From assembly GCF_016405905.1 (NCBI RefSeq), contig NZ_JAEFCB010000019.1:60402-124401 (forward strand): a stretch of 64,000 nucleotides of DNA. Reading direction: 5' to 3'. Positions 27,966-38,776 of this stretch are shown here, piece after piece. A model generated the notes under the pieces. The model did no database searches and was not told the origin of the DNA. It was given only the letters and a program-made list of their open reading frames with translations. The translations under genes were made by a program, and so were the position numbers. The DNA comes from Variovorax sp. IB41. GTDB taxonomy: Bacteria > Pseudomonadota > Gammaproteobacteria > Burkholderiales > Burkholderiaceae_C. The stretch's first letter is position 1, and each line of letters begins with the position of its first letter.

Positions 27966-28340
27966 CTACAGCATCGATTCGGGGATCAGGAGCGACTGCC
28001 ATTGCAGCTTGAAGCGCATCCATGGACTGCTCCGGGCTCGCTGTCCGTCACCCTGGCCGGCGTTGCGGCGCATGCCCTCGAGCGCGGCGGGGCTGGGCAT
28101 GAAGTAGGGCGAAGAGGTGAGGATTTCGGTCTGCTCCTGCTGCGCTGCTTCGCCGAGGAGGAGGCGGCGGCTCGTGTCGATCAGCGCGCCGCTGGCGAGC
28201 CGACGCGTTTCCGACAGGCCCCACATCAGCCGGAAACCGCTGGCGCCCGGGGGAGCGCTGGCCATCGAGGTCGTGACGCTGCGCGGGCCTTCGTCCCGGA
28301 GGCTCGCGTATGCAAAGGATCCCGCCGCGGGACCAGGCAA
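27966..28340 (-). pseudogene. Phospholipase D / cardiolipin synthase-like gene remnant
   Basis: The minus-strand frame contains EQTEILTSSPYFMPSPAALEGM, which matches the conserved second-half segment of PLD-family proteins (VLIVSPYFVPG-type). It then passes directly to RFKLQWQSLLIPESML, which resembles their extreme C-terminus. The HxKxxxxD motifs that should lie between are absent, and the N-terminal part shows no PLD similarity. I read it as the deleted tail of a former gene. The frame stays open by chance or selection, so a small functional protein cannot be excluded. Confidence 0.45.
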
Positions 28341-28362
28341 AAAAATACCCGCCGAAGCGGGT
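28338..28362 (-). terminator. Intrinsic terminator
   Basis: Read on the minus strand, ACCCGC and GCGGGT form a 6-bp stem around a TTCG tetraloop, followed by ATTTTTTT. It is a strong Rho-independent terminator. It would end a transcript coming from the right (28.4-28.8 kb), where no minus-strand gene is evident. It overlaps the start of the PLD remnant. Confidence 0.7.
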
Positions 28363-28668
28363 TCGAGGAGCCCGTGCAGGGCGCTCTAAGGACGAAACAG
28401 AGAGCTCTTCTTTTATGCGGCCCTGTTGCGTGACAGCCCCTCGATCGTCGGTGGGGTGGCTGCAATCGGCTGTAAGCCAAAATTAGGCTGTTAGCGTAGG
28501 ACACACTTAAAAACGTGAAGTATTTGGCAGGCTGCAAACGTTGCTGCTTGGCCATGGCGCTCGAAGTGTCGGTCTCGTCTGACAAGGCCTGCCTCTGCGA
28601 AGCCCTAGATTTTGCGGACTCGCTTCGAAGTGCGAGTTCTCTGTGTGTGACAGCACCTAAAGAGATTC
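28363..28668. other. Gene-free stretch, possible small RNA region
   Basis: No convincing coding frame is seen between the two terminators. The stretch includes an A/T-rich part (about 28470-28530) and a hairpin at 28618-28637 in which ACTCGC pairs with GCGAGT. A plus-strand terminator follows at 28669 and a minus-strand terminator flanks it on the left. A non-coding transcript is possible but unproven. Confidence 0.35.
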
Positions 28669-28695
28669 AACCCAGCCTGGTGCTGGGTTTTTTTT
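28669..28695 (+). terminator. Intrinsic terminator
   Basis: AACCCAGC and GCTGGGTT form an 8-bp stem around CTGGT, followed by a run of eight T. It is a strong Rho-independent terminator on the plus strand. No plus-strand protein gene is seen upstream of it, so it may end a small RNA or an untranslated transcript. Confidence 0.75.
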
Positions 28696-28844
28696 GCGCC
28701 CGACATTCTTGGGAGCGTGAATTAATGCCACTTCATGCCATGAAGTTTGTGTAAGTGTGTCTTGTTGTGCCTTATGTCGCAGGCCAGCCATTCCCAATGT
28801 ACGGATCGCTGCAGCACACTCTTCGCAACAAAAAGAGGTGTCTC

Positions 28845-29216
28845 ATGGGAGTTATGAATGAACTGTCACCTGAGGTGGACACATTCGTGTGCCGCTTCAG
28901 CATTCCGATCCGGCTCGACGAAGAGCGGTTCCAGTATTTCCCCGTGGTGGGGGTCTTTCGCAGCATGCCGTTCGATCAGGTCGATCGATGGGTGATGCGA
29001 CCCGACGGTCGGGCGCGCACCGATCGGGAGTTGGCGGCCGAAGTTCTTCTTGAACTGCGCCGGCCGCTCGGTTCCTCGGGAAAGACGGCGGCGCTTCAGT
29101 TCGGTATCACCGATGTGCTCGAAGTGGATCGGGCTGCGGCCATCATCGTGGCGACTTTCCTGTCCGAGCTTCCGCGCGGCGCGCAGCGCGAACTCGAGAG
29201 CGAAGTCGTGGGCTAG
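28845..29216 (+). CDS. Small conserved hypothetical protein, paralogue B
   Basis: This 123-residue soluble protein is homologous to the product of 13469-13783. Shared words include PVVGVFRSMPFDQVDRWVM, TDRELAAEVLLELRRPLGSSG and VDRAAAIIVATFLSELPR. It has a longer N-terminus (MGVMNELSPEVD) and a C-terminal extension GAQRELESEVVG. AGAGGTG precedes the ATG at 28845; the ATG at 28854 is an alternative. The family is unknown. Like its paralogue, it follows an A/T-rich spacer. A terminator lies 18 bases after the stop. Confidence 0.8.
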   Translation: MGVMNELSPEVDTFVCRFSIPIRLDEERFQYFPVVGVFRSMPFDQVDRWVMRPDGRARTDRELAAEVLLELRRPLGSSGKTAALQFGITDVLEVDRAAAIIVATFLSELPRGAQRELESEVVG

Positions 29217-29234
29217 GACGGGAAGCCCAACGAA

Positions 29235-29257
29235 AAAGCCCGCACGAGGCGGGCTTT
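29235..29257. terminator. Intrinsic terminator, possibly bidirectional
   Basis: AAGCCCGC and GCGGGCTT form an 8-bp stem around ACGAG. It has three T on the plus side and five T when read on the minus strand. It directly follows the stop codon of the small gene ending at 29216. Confidence 0.7.
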
Positions 29258-29715
29258 GGAATGTGGTCGTGAACTCTCACGCGGTCCACGTTACGGCAAA
29301 TGTTCAATTGCGGAAGCCACCTGTTGTTTTTCTCGTCGTAGTGACTTCGACGCGCCGGTGTGAGATTCGGCTTGCCTGGCCAGGCAACACTCAGAGTGAA
29401 TCTGAGCGAGGGGCGATTGTACCAGACGAGGTTTTTGTGCCCGGCAAGGAACGGAATCCGGGCCGAGCCCAAATATTTTTCGCAGGCTGCCGCTTTTGCA
29501 GGCACCGTGTTGCAGGCCACGCCAGGCAACGATCCTGAACTCTTCACACATGGTTTTCCACAACATTGTCCCCATTGAAAATGGAAAACATGACATGGCC
29601 GTGTGCTAGGTAAAAACAGTTGTTGCACAAACCGGGGTAGGCGCGCGCTGACAGACTTCCCGGGGCTCGCGGGAGGAACATCTCCTGACCGCAATGTTGC
29701 GGCAAGGAGCATGAA
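29258..29715. other. Intergenic stretch with two adjacent inverted repeats
   Basis: No convincing coding frame is present. The stretch is less G/C-rich than the rest of the window and contains the perfect palindrome TTGCCTGGCCAGGCAA at 29372-29387. Immediately after it, at 29390-29406, CTCAGA pairs with TCTGAG around GTGAA. GGGC-CGA-GCCC followed by an A/T run occurs near 29460. It may hold regulatory sites or a small RNA. Confidence 0.4.
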
Positions 29716-30000
29716 ATGACCTTCGACTTCTTGTTTCGTCCCAGCCATACCGCCTACCTCAAAAGGGCGTCGGCGTTGCTGGAAGAAGCGCAGATGGCGC
29801 GCATCGAGCACCAGGCCGCCGCGGAGCATCACAGCGCACTGGCGCGGATGTACGCCGAGCGTGTCCGGCGGCTAGAGAGCGAGCTCTACCGGCAGCCGCG
29901 CGGCGCGGAACACGGGCCTGCCGATGTCCTGGCCGAGGATCGGCCGCAGTTGTATTCGCTGGATGGCACTCGCAAGCCGGGGCTGACATCAGCGACCTGA
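29716..30000 (+). CDS. Small hypothetical protein with a coiled-coil-like helix
   Basis: This 94-residue soluble protein has residues 14-58 (YLKRASALLEEAQMARIEHQ onward to RRLESELYRQ) that are strongly helical with heptad-like spacing. The tail is polar. No family is recognised. CAAGGAGC lies just before the ATG, which supports translation. It is followed by a short membrane-peptide candidate on the same strand. Confidence 0.6.
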   Translation: MTFDFLFRPSHTAYLKRASALLEEAQMARIEHQAAAEHHSALARMYAERVRRLESELYRQPRGAEHGPADVLAEDRPQLYSLDGTRKPGLTSAT

Positions 30001-30109
30001 GCGCCTGCCGAAGCACGCAAGCCGGCCATCGCTATCCCGGACATGAATATTGCCAAACCTGTGGCGCGGGCAGACACGGCACCATCAAGGCTCATTCTTG
30101 GAGAGCCGC

Positions 30110-30187
30110 ATGAAGATGTTCAAAAAAGTCGTTGGTGGGGTCATCTCGTTGGCCGGTGCCGTGGTGATCGTTGCTCAGCACTTCTGA
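30110..30187 (+). CDS. Candidate 25-residue membrane peptide
   Basis: A short frame encodes MKMFKKVVGGVISLAGAVV followed by IVAQHF and a TGA. It has two N-terminal Lys pairs, then one uninterrupted hydrophobic stretch long enough to span a membrane. TTGGAGA lies five bases before the ATG at good spacing. Small size and amphipathic start resemble regulatory or toxin-like micropeptides, but function is unknown. Codon choice is compatible with expression. Confidence 0.45.
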   Translation: MKMFKKVVGGVISLAGAVVIVAQHF

Positions 30188-30359
30188 AGGAAGGCGCCAA
30201 CCCGGCGAAACGTGACGTGGTGCCCATGCGGGCAAGCCAGGAACGGACGAATGACTTTCGGCACTGGTGAACGCTGCGGCATCGCACTAGCCTCGTGACC
30301 CGGATGACAGGGGCAGGCGACTGGTTTTCAGTTCGGCTTAAGGTTGGAGAACGATACTG

Positions 30360-30458
30360 AATCTTGACGGTCTTCCGGCGTTGGTAGAGGTTGCTTCTGC
30401 ACCCGCTTTTGCACCCGCTCTTTGCAGCGGTTCCTCGAGGCTGAAGGTCGTCAAGATT
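30360..30458. repeat. Inverted repeat with an internal short tandem repeat
   Basis: AATCTTGACG (30360-30369) and CGTCAAGATT (30449-30458) are perfect 10-base arms separated by 79 bases; imperfect complementarity continues inward. Inside the loop the unit TGCACCCGCTTT is followed by TGCACCCGCTCT. The element sits just upstream of the small gene at 30513 and could be a structured leader. Confidence 0.45.
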
Positions 30459-30512
30459 TCTTTCTCCGCGCCTGATGCAACCCCTGTCGTTCATCCAGGA
30501 CCTTCAAGAAGC

Positions 30513-30731
30513 ATGCGCCACTCGCTGTTGCACTACCTCTCCACGCAGCCATTGCCCGCCACCGTCGCAGGTGCGCAGGGCATTGCCGCCGTTCAGGCCC
30601 TGTTGCAGGAGGGCTGCGTGAAGGCCATCTTTCCGCAGCCTCGCTCCCCCGAAGTCGATATGCCCGTGGCAACGGTGACCGAACTCACCCGGCTCGGCCA
30701 CCGCGCACTGCGCCGGTTCAGCGGCGCCTGA
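30513..30731 (+). CDS. Small hypothetical protein
   Basis: This 72-residue protein begins MRHSLLHYLSTQPLPATVAG and contains IAAVQALLQEGCVKAIFPQP and VTELTRLGHRALRRF. It has no membrane segment or known motif. The open frame extends upstream to 30381, but the upstream part overlaps the inverted repeat and lacks protein character, so the 30513 ATG was chosen. It is convergent with the hybrid kinase gene, 13 bases from its stop. Confidence 0.5.
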   Translation: MRHSLLHYLSTQPLPATVAGAQGIAAVQALLQEGCVKAIFPQPRSPEVDMPVATVTELTRLGHRALRRFSGA

Positions 30732-30744
30732 AACGCCCCTTCGA

Positions 30745-32316
30745 CTAGCGCTGCGCCAGCCGCCGCAGCGCCATCGACAGTTCCTCCATATCGATGGGTT
30801 TGAGCAAGTGATGGTCGAAGCCGGCCTGGGCGATGCGCACCCTGTCGTCCGGTTGGCCCCATCCCGTCAGTGCGATCAGCGTCAGCCCGCTGTGCGCGGG
30901 GTCAGCCCGAAGCCTGCGGGCCAGCTCGCAGCCATCCATGCCGGGCATGCCGATGTCCAGGATCGCCAGCGAAGGACGAAAGCCGTCCGCCGTCTTCAGC
31001 GCTTCGGTGCCGCTGAACGCCACGGCGGTGCGCGCTCCGAGAAGGCCCAGCAGCGCCGCCAGCGATTCCGCCGCATCGCGGTTGTCATCGACGACCAGGA
31101 TGCTGTGCCGCGCGATGGCCGCTTCGGTGGACGGGGCCTCGCGCTTCTCGGCCCCCGCATCGTGCGCGATCGCCAACGGCAGCGTTACCACGAATTCGCT
31201 GCCCTGGCCGAGGCCGCCGCTTGTCGCGCTGACAGTGCCCCCGTGCAGCTCCACCAGGCTCTTCACCAGCGTGAGCCCGATGCCCAGGCCCCCCTGGGCG
31301 GCCCTGGCCGTGCCGCTCACCTGCACGAACATGTCGAAGATCGACGCCAGCATGTCAGGCGGAAGGCCGGCGCCGTTGTCGAGGACGCGGACCACCGCAT
31401 TCGCGCCTTCGCGTTCGACGAACACGTCGATCCGGCCGCCTTCGGGCGTGTACTTGGCGGCGTTGTTCAACAGGTTGGAGAACACCTGCGTGAGCCGCAC
31501 CCCGTCGCCTTCGACGGCCAATGAGGCATCCGCCGCATGCACCTGCAGCTGGTGCCGGCCGGCGTCCATCAGCGGCCGGCTGAGCTCCACGGCATCGCGG
31601 ATCACCTGGTCGACCATCAGCTCGCCGAGTTGGAGTTCGATCTTTCCGCGGGTGATGCGCGACACCTCCATCAGGTCGTTCACCAGGCGCACCATGTGAT
31701 CGATCTGGCGGCCCATGAGCTGGTAGTAGGGCTGCGCGGCTTCGGGCGTGAGCGGCTTGCGCGTGAGGATGGCCAGCGCCGTGCTCAGCGGCGCCATCGG
31801 GTTGCGAAGCTCGTGCGCCAGCGTGGCGAGGAATTCGGTCTTGCGCTTGTCCGCTTCGCCCAGGTCGTCCAGGATGCGGCGCAGTTCGTACTGCCGGCGC
31901 CGGGCCCGCAGCGCGCTTCGCAGCGCGCTCACCAGGGCCGCCACGCGGATCGGCCGCTCCAGCACCGTGACGTTGGCCATGCCCTCCATGGCCACGGCAA
32001 CGGCGCGCGAATCGGCCCCCTGCTTGGCCAGCACCAGCACCGGCAGGTCCGACCACGGCGGCTGCGTCGACACCGCATCGGACAGGTCGGCCGCATCGTT
32101 GCCCGAGAGCATTTCCTCGGACACCAGGATGGCGCCCGCGCCCTGGCCGATTTCCAGTACCAGCTCGTGCAGCGTCGCGCAGACCCGGGTGGCGATGCCG
32201 GCGCGCTCGAGCACGGCGGTCGCCATCACGGCGTCCTTCGAAGTGGCCGTCCTGAGCAGGACGCGCAGTTGCGTGTCTTCGTGCGTGATCGTGGCGCCTG
32301 GCGTGTTCGTCGTCAC
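30745..32316 (-). CDS. Hybrid sensor histidine kinase / response regulator
   Basis: The product is 523 residues. Residues 16-135 resemble a receiver fold but lack the phospho-Asp (Ser near residue 66). HisKA has the phospho-acceptor His168 in LAHELRNPMAPL. The HATPase has NLLNNAAKY, VLDNGAGLP and GGLGIGLTLVK. The C-terminal receiver (about 404-520) has Asp454 in LAILDIGMPGMDG. There are no membrane segments, so it acts in the cytoplasm. Its ATG overlaps the KaiC-like gene's stop codon (ATGA), indicating one operon and a shared signalling job. Confidence 0.93.
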   Translation of the reverse strand: MTTNTPGATITHEDTQLRVLLRTATSKDAVMATAVLERAGIATRVCATLHELVLEIGQGAGAILVSEEMLSGNDAADLSDAVSTQPPWSDLPVLVLAKQGADSRAVAVAMEGMANVTVLERPIRVAALVSALRSALRARRRQYELRRILDDLGEADKRKTEFLATLAHELRNPMAPLSTALAILTRKPLTPEAAQPYYQLMGRQIDHMVRLVNDLMEVSRITRGKIELQLGELMVDQVIRDAVELSRPLMDAGRHQLQVHAADASLAVEGDGVRLTQVFSNLLNNAAKYTPEGGRIDVFVEREGANAVVRVLDNGAGLPPDMLASIFDMFVQVSGTARAAQGGLGIGLTLVKSLVELHGGTVSATSGGLGQGSEFVVTLPLAIAHDAGAEKREAPSTEAAIARHSILVVDDNRDAAESLAALLGLLGARTAVAFSGTEALKTADGFRPSLAILDIGMPGMDGCELARRLRADPAHSGLTLIALTGWGQPDDRVRIAQAGFDHHLLKPIDMEELSMALRRLAQR

Positions 32317-33815
32317 GGCCGGGTGGCAGTGACGCCATCGATGGGCACCGGAATGCCGCTCAGGATGCCCCGGAAGTGGCGCAGGGGCTCGCCCACGTGC
32401 AGCCCGCTGCCATCCATCGAGAAATCGCGGATGGTCCGCTCGTGCGCGCTGCCGCGTTTCTTGAGCACCGAGATGGCCTGCCGGACCTCGCCCTCGAATT
32501 CGAAGTAGCGCAGCAACACGACCGCGTCCGCGAGGTAACTGGCGTCAACCGGCGTCTGCATCTGCATGCCGATGAGCCCGTGCTGCGCGCCGACCAGCAG
32601 CGTGGCCACGCCGGCCTGCCCGAGGTAGGTCAGCAGTTCGTGCAGCTGCACGATGAGAAAGCGCTCATCGGGCATGGCGTTGAGATAGCCGTTCAGGCTG
32701 TCGATGACGACGACCGTCGCGGCATGCTCGGTCACGGCCAGGCGGATCTCGTGGACCAGCTCGCCCGGCGAAAGCTCGGCGGGGTCGACCTGCTTGATGC
32801 GCAGGTGCCCCGACGCGAGGTAGGGCTCCAGGTCCATCCCCAGGCCCGCGCAGCGCGTGCGCAGCGTGTTGACGCTCTCGTCGAAGATGAAAAGCGCGGC
32901 GCATTCGCCCCGACGGGCGGCGGAAACGGCGAACTGAACGGCCACCGACGATTTGCCCGTGCCCGGCGCGCCGACGAAGAGGGTGCTCGTTCCCTTCTCG
33001 AGGCCGCCCCCGAGCAGGTCGTCCAGTTCGGCGATTCCGCTGGGCATCTTGGTGAGCGGTGCGCTGGTCGCGTGCTCGGAGGCGACGAGCCGCGGAAACA
33101 CCTGCAGGCCCCCGCGATGGATCTTGTAGTCGTGAAAGCCGCCGCGATAGGCCTGCCCGCGGTACTTGACCACCAGGAGGCGCCGCCGCGCCGAGCCGTA
33201 GTCGGAATTGAGCTGCTCCAGCCGCAGCACGGCGTGCGCGATGCTCTGCACCTGCAGGTCGTGCTCCGTGGCAGTCATGTCGTCCAGCAGCAGCACGGTG
33301 CATTGCCGGCCCGCGAAGAACTGCTTCAACGCCAGGATCTGCCGGCGGTACCGCAGCGACGTGCCCGACAGCAGCCGCAACTCGGACAGCGAGTCGAACA
33401 CGATGCGAGAGGGCTTGAGCGTGTCCACGTCGCTGAGGATGCGCAGCGTCGTTTCGCTCAACTCCACCTCCGAGGGGTGGAACATCGTGTACTGCTCTTC
33501 GGGGTGAAGGCTGTCCTGCGCGGGGAGCATCTCGCGCACATGGATGCCCGAGAGGTCCCAGCCGTGGGAGTTGGCCACGCCGCGCAGTTCGTTCTCGGTT
33601 TCCGAGAGCGTGACGTACAGGACCGACTCGCCCGTCCGGGCGCCCTCGAGCAGGAACTGCAGCGCGATGGTCGTCTTGCCGGCGCCCGGCGTGCCCTCCA
33701 CCAGGTAGAGGCGGTTGGGCTCCAGCCCCCCGCCCAGCACATCGTCCAGCCCCGGCACGCCGATGCCCAGCAGGTTGTTTTGCCGTCCCCCGAGGCTTGA
33801 TGCCTTGGCCTCCAT
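32313..33815 (-). CDS. KaiC-like double ATPase (RecA superfamily)
   Basis: This 500-residue protein has two KaiC domains. Walker A motifs are GTPGAGKT (about 41-48) and GAPGTGKS (about 282-289). The SETENE motif near residue 71 is the KaiC catalytic-Glu region. It is not proof of a clock: KaiC relatives without KaiA/KaiB are common signalling ATPases in proteobacteria. GGAG lies eight bases before the ATG at 33815, so this start is preferred to the longer frame from 33857. It forms an operon with the hybrid kinase. Confidence 0.9.
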   Translation of the reverse strand: MEAKASSLGGRQNNLLGIGVPGLDDVLGGGLEPNRLYLVEGTPGAGKTTIALQFLLEGARTGESVLYVTLSETENELRGVANSHGWDLSGIHVREMLPAQDSLHPEEQYTMFHPSEVELSETTLRILSDVDTLKPSRIVFDSLSELRLLSGTSLRYRRQILALKQFFAGRQCTVLLLDDMTATEHDLQVQSIAHAVLRLEQLNSDYGSARRRLLVVKYRGQAYRGGFHDYKIHRGGLQVFPRLVASEHATSAPLTKMPSGIAELDDLLGGGLEKGTSTLFVGAPGTGKSSVAVQFAVSAARRGECAALFIFDESVNTLRTRCAGLGMDLEPYLASGHLRIKQVDPAELSPGELVHEIRLAVTEHAATVVVIDSLNGYLNAMPDERFLIVQLHELLTYLGQAGVATLLVGAQHGLIGMQMQTPVDASYLADAVVLLRYFEFEGEVRQAISVLKKRGSAHERTIRDFSMDGSGLHVGEPLRHFRGILSGIPVPIDGVTATRP

Positions 33816-33974
33816 CGTTGTTGCTCCATGAAAAATTCGGATACCAAATTCAATCATGCGAGCGCGAAAAAACCATGCAGGACAAGGCCGGAAAAACGAC
33901 CCAGCCTTTGTCGGCCGGAACCGATTCTTTCCGTGATGCTCAGGGAGGGAAAAGGTGCAGAGCCGCCGAGGCGG

Positions 33975-34796
33975 CTAGCGCAGGAACACGTGCTGCATGA
34001 ACTGCTTGATCGGGTACTGGATCACCGTCTGCACCCGGGCCGGCAGCTCCAGCGGCCGCATCAGCATCTTGAGCGTGCTGCCGGCGCTCAGGTTGGTGCG
34101 GATGGTGCTGTTCATGCGCGCACTCAGCTGCTGCACATAGGCCGTGTCGTCGGCGCGATGGGGCGCCCGGGCCTTCACGACATGGCGGATCGCGCAGTCC
34201 GCGTCCTCGCTCTTGAGTTCCAGCGTGCGCCGGCCGATGGTGCCGATCACGCGAAAGCGGCTGAGTTTCTCCTGTTCGCGATAGCGTCGGAAGAACCGGT
34301 AGAAGTGCTTGTAGTGGTTGACCTCGTCCGTCGCGATGCGGGTGGCCAGGTCGTGCAGCACCGGCTCGTCGGTGGCGCGGGCCATGGCGCGGTAGTAGGT
34401 GGCGGTGCCGGTCTCGACCACGCAGCGCGCGGTCATCTCCAGGGCGCGGGTGGGGGCGAGCAGCTCGACCTTGCAGTAGGTCGCGTATTCCTCCAGGAAG
34501 CCGCGGTAGGCCGTGTCCCACTCGAATTCGGGCCACACATGGCGCACATAGGCGCGCAGGGCCTGGCCGTGCTGCAGTTCCTCGGGCTCCCAGTGGTTGG
34601 AGAGCCAGTCGGTCACTTCGTCGTCGCCGCGGAAGAAATCCACCAGGTTGTGCGTGTACAGGTCCGAGCCGCTTTCGATGAACGAGGCTGAGGTCACGAG
34701 GTAGAAAAGATTCTCGTCCAGGCGCACCTTGTCGAGCGCGATGCGCGAGAAATCGAGGTCCTCGATCTTCCAGTGTTCGGCCTCAAGACCTGCCAT
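33975..34796 (-). CDS. Ferritin-like diiron protein
   Basis: The product is 273 residues with a four-helix diiron carboxylate pattern: Glu41, EELQH with Glu73/His76, Glu128 and DEVNH with Glu158/His161. The spacing suits a ferritin-like oxygenase or desaturase relative rather than iron storage. The C-terminal part (SARMNSTIRTNLSAGSTLKM) is unassigned. AGGAG lies five bases before the ATG at 34796. It is 159 bases upstream of the KaiC-like gene on the same strand and divergent from alaS. Confidence 0.85.
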   Translation of the reverse strand: MAGLEAEHWKIEDLDFSRIALDKVRLDENLFYLVTSASFIESGSDLYTHNLVDFFRGDDEVTDWLSNHWEPEELQHGQALRAYVRHVWPEFEWDTAYRGFLEEYATYCKVELLAPTRALEMTARCVVETGTATYYRAMARATDEPVLHDLATRIATDEVNHYKHFYRFFRRYREQEKLSRFRVIGTIGRRTLELKSEDADCAIRHVVKARAPHRADDTAYVQQLSARMNSTIRTNLSAGSTLKMLMRPLELPARVQTVIQYPIKQFMQHVFLR

Positions 34797-34943
34797 GCGG
34801 ACTCCTTGATTCATGTTGTGCATATGAATAGGACGGGGCCCGCTGCGTTTGGTTCGGCCGCGCGGGAGCTCCAGGGCGCATATTAGCCGCGGTGCTGCGA
34901 TCACGCAGTCGCCCCGGGGCCGCCCGGGCGGCATGGGCAAACC

Positions 34944-34949
34944 TATAAT
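34944..34949 (+). promoter_or_regulatory. Consensus -10 box for alaS
   Basis: A perfect TATAAT lies about 100 bases before the alaS start codon. No good -35 box is visible at the usual spacing. It is the only consensus -10 in the divergent spacer and leaves a leader of about 95 bases. Confidence 0.5.
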
Positions 34950-35051
34950 CGTTTGTTCAAGCAAATCAAGCAGTTAGGTCGGTTCAACGCAGTGGTTTCG
35001 ACGAGAGGTCGCCATCGCCAGGCCGCCCTCGACAGAAGACGAAATCCAAAG

Positions 35052-37675
<2,624 letters not shown>

Positions 37676-37676
<1 letters not shown>

Positions 37677-38716
37677 TGACCGACGCGCTGCCCGGCGAAG
37701 AGTCTGGCACGCCACTTGGCGAGGTGCTCGTGATGGGCGCGGGCACCATCGGCTGCTACATCGGCGGCCGGCTCGCCGCGGCGGGCGTGCCCGTCACCTT
37801 CGTCGGCCGGCCCCGCGTGCTCCAGAAGCTCGCGGACCACGGCCTCTCGCTCAGCGACCTCGACGGCGCCAAGCACCACATCCTGCCCTCGGCGCTGCGC
37901 CTGTGCGAGCAGGTGCCCGCCGGCGCCAGGCCTGCGCTGGTGCTCCTTTGCGTGAAGAGCGGCGCCACCGCCGAAGCCGCAGGCGAACTGGCCTTTGCGC
38001 TGCCCGCGGGCACCACGGTCGTCTCGCTGCAGAACGGCATTTCCAACAGCGCCGCCGCATCGCAAGCGGGCCCGTCGCTCAACGTGCTGCCGGGCATGGT
38101 GCCTTACAACGTGGCCGAGATCGGCGAGGGCGCCTTCCATCGCGGCACCCCCGGCCGGCTCGCCGCGAAGGACGATGCGGCGCTGCGCCCGTGGCTCCCC
38201 GTGTTCGAGCGCGCAGGCGTGCCGCTCGACCTGCACGACGACCTCTTGCCGGTGCAGTGGGGCAAGCTGCTGCTGAACCTCAACAACCCGGTCAACGCGC
38301 TTTCGGGCCTGCCGCTGCGCGAGGAGCTGATGCACCGCGGCTACCGCCAATGCTTCGCGGCGCTCATCGACGAAACGCTGGGCGTGCTCGGCGTGAGCGG
38401 CATCGTGCCGGCGCAGGTGGCGGCCGTGCCGGCGCAGCGGCTCTCGAGCCTGCTGCGGCTGCCCGACTGGCTCTTTCGCATCGTTGCGGCGCGCATGCTG
38501 CGCATCGATGCGAAGGCGCGCTCCAGCATGGCCGACGACCTCGCGCTCGGCCGCCGTACCGAGATCGATGCGCTCAGCGGCGAGGTCGTGCGTCTCGCGC
38601 AGGAACATGGCCTGAGCGCACCGCGCAATGCGCGCATGGTGGCGCTGCTCGAAGCCTGGCCGAACCAGCCCGAGCGCTGGCCGGCACGGCGATTGCAAGA
38701 CGCTCTCGGCCTGTAG
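37676..38716 (+). CDS. Ketopantoate reductase family protein (2-dehydropantoate 2-reductase)
   Basis: This 346-residue NAD(P)-dependent reductase has the Rossmann motif GAGTIGCYIGG at about residue 21, SLQNGISN, and the catalytic WGKLLLNLNNPVNAL with the active Lys. The C-terminal domain is also typical. It reduces ketopantoate in pantothenate synthesis or a related 2-oxo acid; paralogues with other substrates exist, so no symbol is given. Its ATG overlaps the alaS TGA (TGATG), so it is translated from the alaS transcript. Confidence 0.9.
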
Positions 38717-38776
38717 CGCTTAGCCTGTACCCTCGGGCTCTTGCGGCGCTCGGCCCACAAGAAAGAGGGAGTTCTC

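Noticed and set aside
28515..28754. A 79-codon plus-strand frame
   Set aside because: It reads through a strong terminator hairpin and has no ribosome site or protein-like pattern.
32313..33815. A circadian clock locus
   Set aside because: No kaiA or kaiB gene is nearby, and isolated KaiC-like ATPases are common in non-photosynthetic bacteria.
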